Shown here piece after piece: positions 63,452 to 64,000 of a stretch of DNA of 64,000 nucleotides (within the stretch, counting starts at the first letter, position 1; every line of letters starts with the position of its first letter). A model generated the notes under the pieces. The model had not been told where the DNA came from, did not search any database, and saw nothing but the letters and a program-made list of their open reading frames with translations. The position numbers were made by a program, and so were the translations under genes. Origin of the DNA: a gamma proteobacterium HIMB30 (GTDB taxonomy: Bacteria > Pseudomonadota > Gammaproteobacteria > Pseudomonadales > Litorivicinaceae); contig AGIG01000028.1 in the NCBI GenBank assembly GCA_000227525.2, forward strand, positions 372,001 to 436,000, read 5' to 3'.

Positions 63452-64000
63452 TTATGCAAAGTCTTCGATCAGAGAGCCCTGGGTTTCAGGATCGATCTCA
63501 TCAACGCGATAACTGTAGTTGGGATGATCTGATCCCATTGCGATTGCTGCACCATTTTTGATGGCGGCGACCATATCAGTGGTGAATTCAAAGCGCGAGA
63601 AATGCACAGAGCTGGTTTTCTCTGAATTGGCGCGCTCGAGATCTTCATCAGCAATCGCATAGACGCGATCAAAACCTTGGATCTGGATGTAGGTCCTGTT
63701 TTCAACGTTCACTAATTCAGCAAGCTTCACCTTCCGCTCTTCCTCGTCAGGGAACTCGATCATTTGCGTGCATTTCAAGTTCGAGCCGTCTGGAATCAGT
63801 GGGTTGTAAGCGTCGAGCTCATCCATGATGCCCTCTTCTTCAAATGTCTTTTCGATGCGCAGCATCTCTTGCACTTGATACCGGATGGTCGCTTCGTTTT
63901 CGAACTGTAATGTCATATTTGGTCCGATAAAGACACTACGAATGCGCTTTAAGCGCATCGCTTCAGTACGAATTTCAGGCCGCTGTTTTGCGTAATCTTC
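63452..64000 (-). CDS. DUF3501 family protein, C-terminal part (cut by window edge)
   Basis: The frame is open to the right edge, giving 182 residues of what is normally a protein of about 190-200. Visible are EDYAKQRPEIR, then RYQVQEMLRIEKTFEEEGI, ELDAYNPLIPDGSNLKCTQMIEFPDEEER, VYAIADEDLER and EKTSSVHFSRFEF, the conserved spine of DUF3501. The family is often found beside Fe-S oxidoreductases and rubrerythrin-like proteins, but its function is unknown. An internal Met at 63958 could be taken for the start; the family match continues upstream of it. Confidence 0.88.
   Translation of the reverse strand, partial: EDYAKQRPEIRTEAMRLKRIRSVFIGPNMTLQFENEATIRYQVQEMLRIEKTFEEEGIMDELDAYNPLIPDGSNLKCTQMIEFPDEEERKVKLAELVNVENRTYIQIQGFDRVYAIADEDLERANSEKTSSVHFSRFEFTTDMVAAIKNGAAIAMGSDHPNYSYRVDEIDPETQGSLIEDFA

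Overview
The window is the chromosomal replication-origin region of a gammaproteobacterium, roughly 50% GC by eye. The gene order (polA-thrB; aroE-hemF-tsaC-def-fmt-rsmB-trkA; glyQS-gmhB; gyrB-recF-dnaN-dnaA; rpmH-rnpA-yidD-yidC-mnmE; mnmG-rsmG-parAB-atpIBEFHAGDC-glmU-glmS) matches the Pseudomonas/Oceanospirillales arrangement. A TRAP transporter, a Liv ABC importer and many short, tightly packed operons suggest a marine heterotroph with a streamlined genome. The sequence alone does not give genus.

Layout. 1-4.7 kb: polA (cut by the left edge), homoserine kinase, a MATE exporter, a YheV-type zinc protein and a gamma-carbonic-anhydrase-like protein. 4.7-9.1 kb: a minus-strand run of a small lipoprotein, tsaC, hemF, aroE, purK and purE. 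dprA is absent from its usual place, and the lipoprotein appears to stand in for the usual LysM-domain protein. 9.1-14.8 kb: def-fmt-rsmB-trkA-trkH, joined by 4-base overlaps. 14.7-19.2 kb: an LpxL-type acyltransferase, glyQ, glyS and gmhB. 19.2-25.2 kb: gyrB, recF, dnaN and dnaA on the minus strand. 25.2-25.55 kb: an AT-rich gap with three perfect DnaA boxes, the best oriC candidate. 25.55-43.9 kb: housekeeping genes on the plus strand ending with atp and glmUS. Three perfect parS sites lie inside glyS, gmhB and recF, and a one-mismatch site lies in the lipoprotein gene. They match the ParA/ParB pair encoded at 32-33.7 kb.

43.9-47.9 kb is accessory DNA downstream of glmS, the chromosomal location used by Tn7-like elements. 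It begins with an AT-rich, foreign-looking pair (a recombinase-related small protein and a methyltransferase). Two tandem secreted proteins, a MASE1-like membrane protein and a two-gene module follow. That module is a MarR/EPS-type winged-helix regulator, overlapping a 157-residue protein with a possible ADP-ribosyltransferase-like pattern. A 25-base palindrome lies within its promoter. This is the best candidate for an undescribed system in the window.

48-58.2 kb is a catabolic cluster. A GntR/FCD regulator and a 999-residue fused FAD/Fe-S D-2-hydroxyacid dehydrogenase face a six-gene operon: class V glyoxylate-type aminotransferase, TRAP transporter DctPQM, a crotonase-fold protein lacking both catalytic glutamates, and a CaiB/BaiF CoA-transferase. 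58.2-63.3 kb is a complete Liv-type branched-chain amino acid/amide importer (KGFHM), and the right edge cuts a DUF3501 gene. I saw no tRNA, rRNA, CRISPR array or intact insertion sequence.
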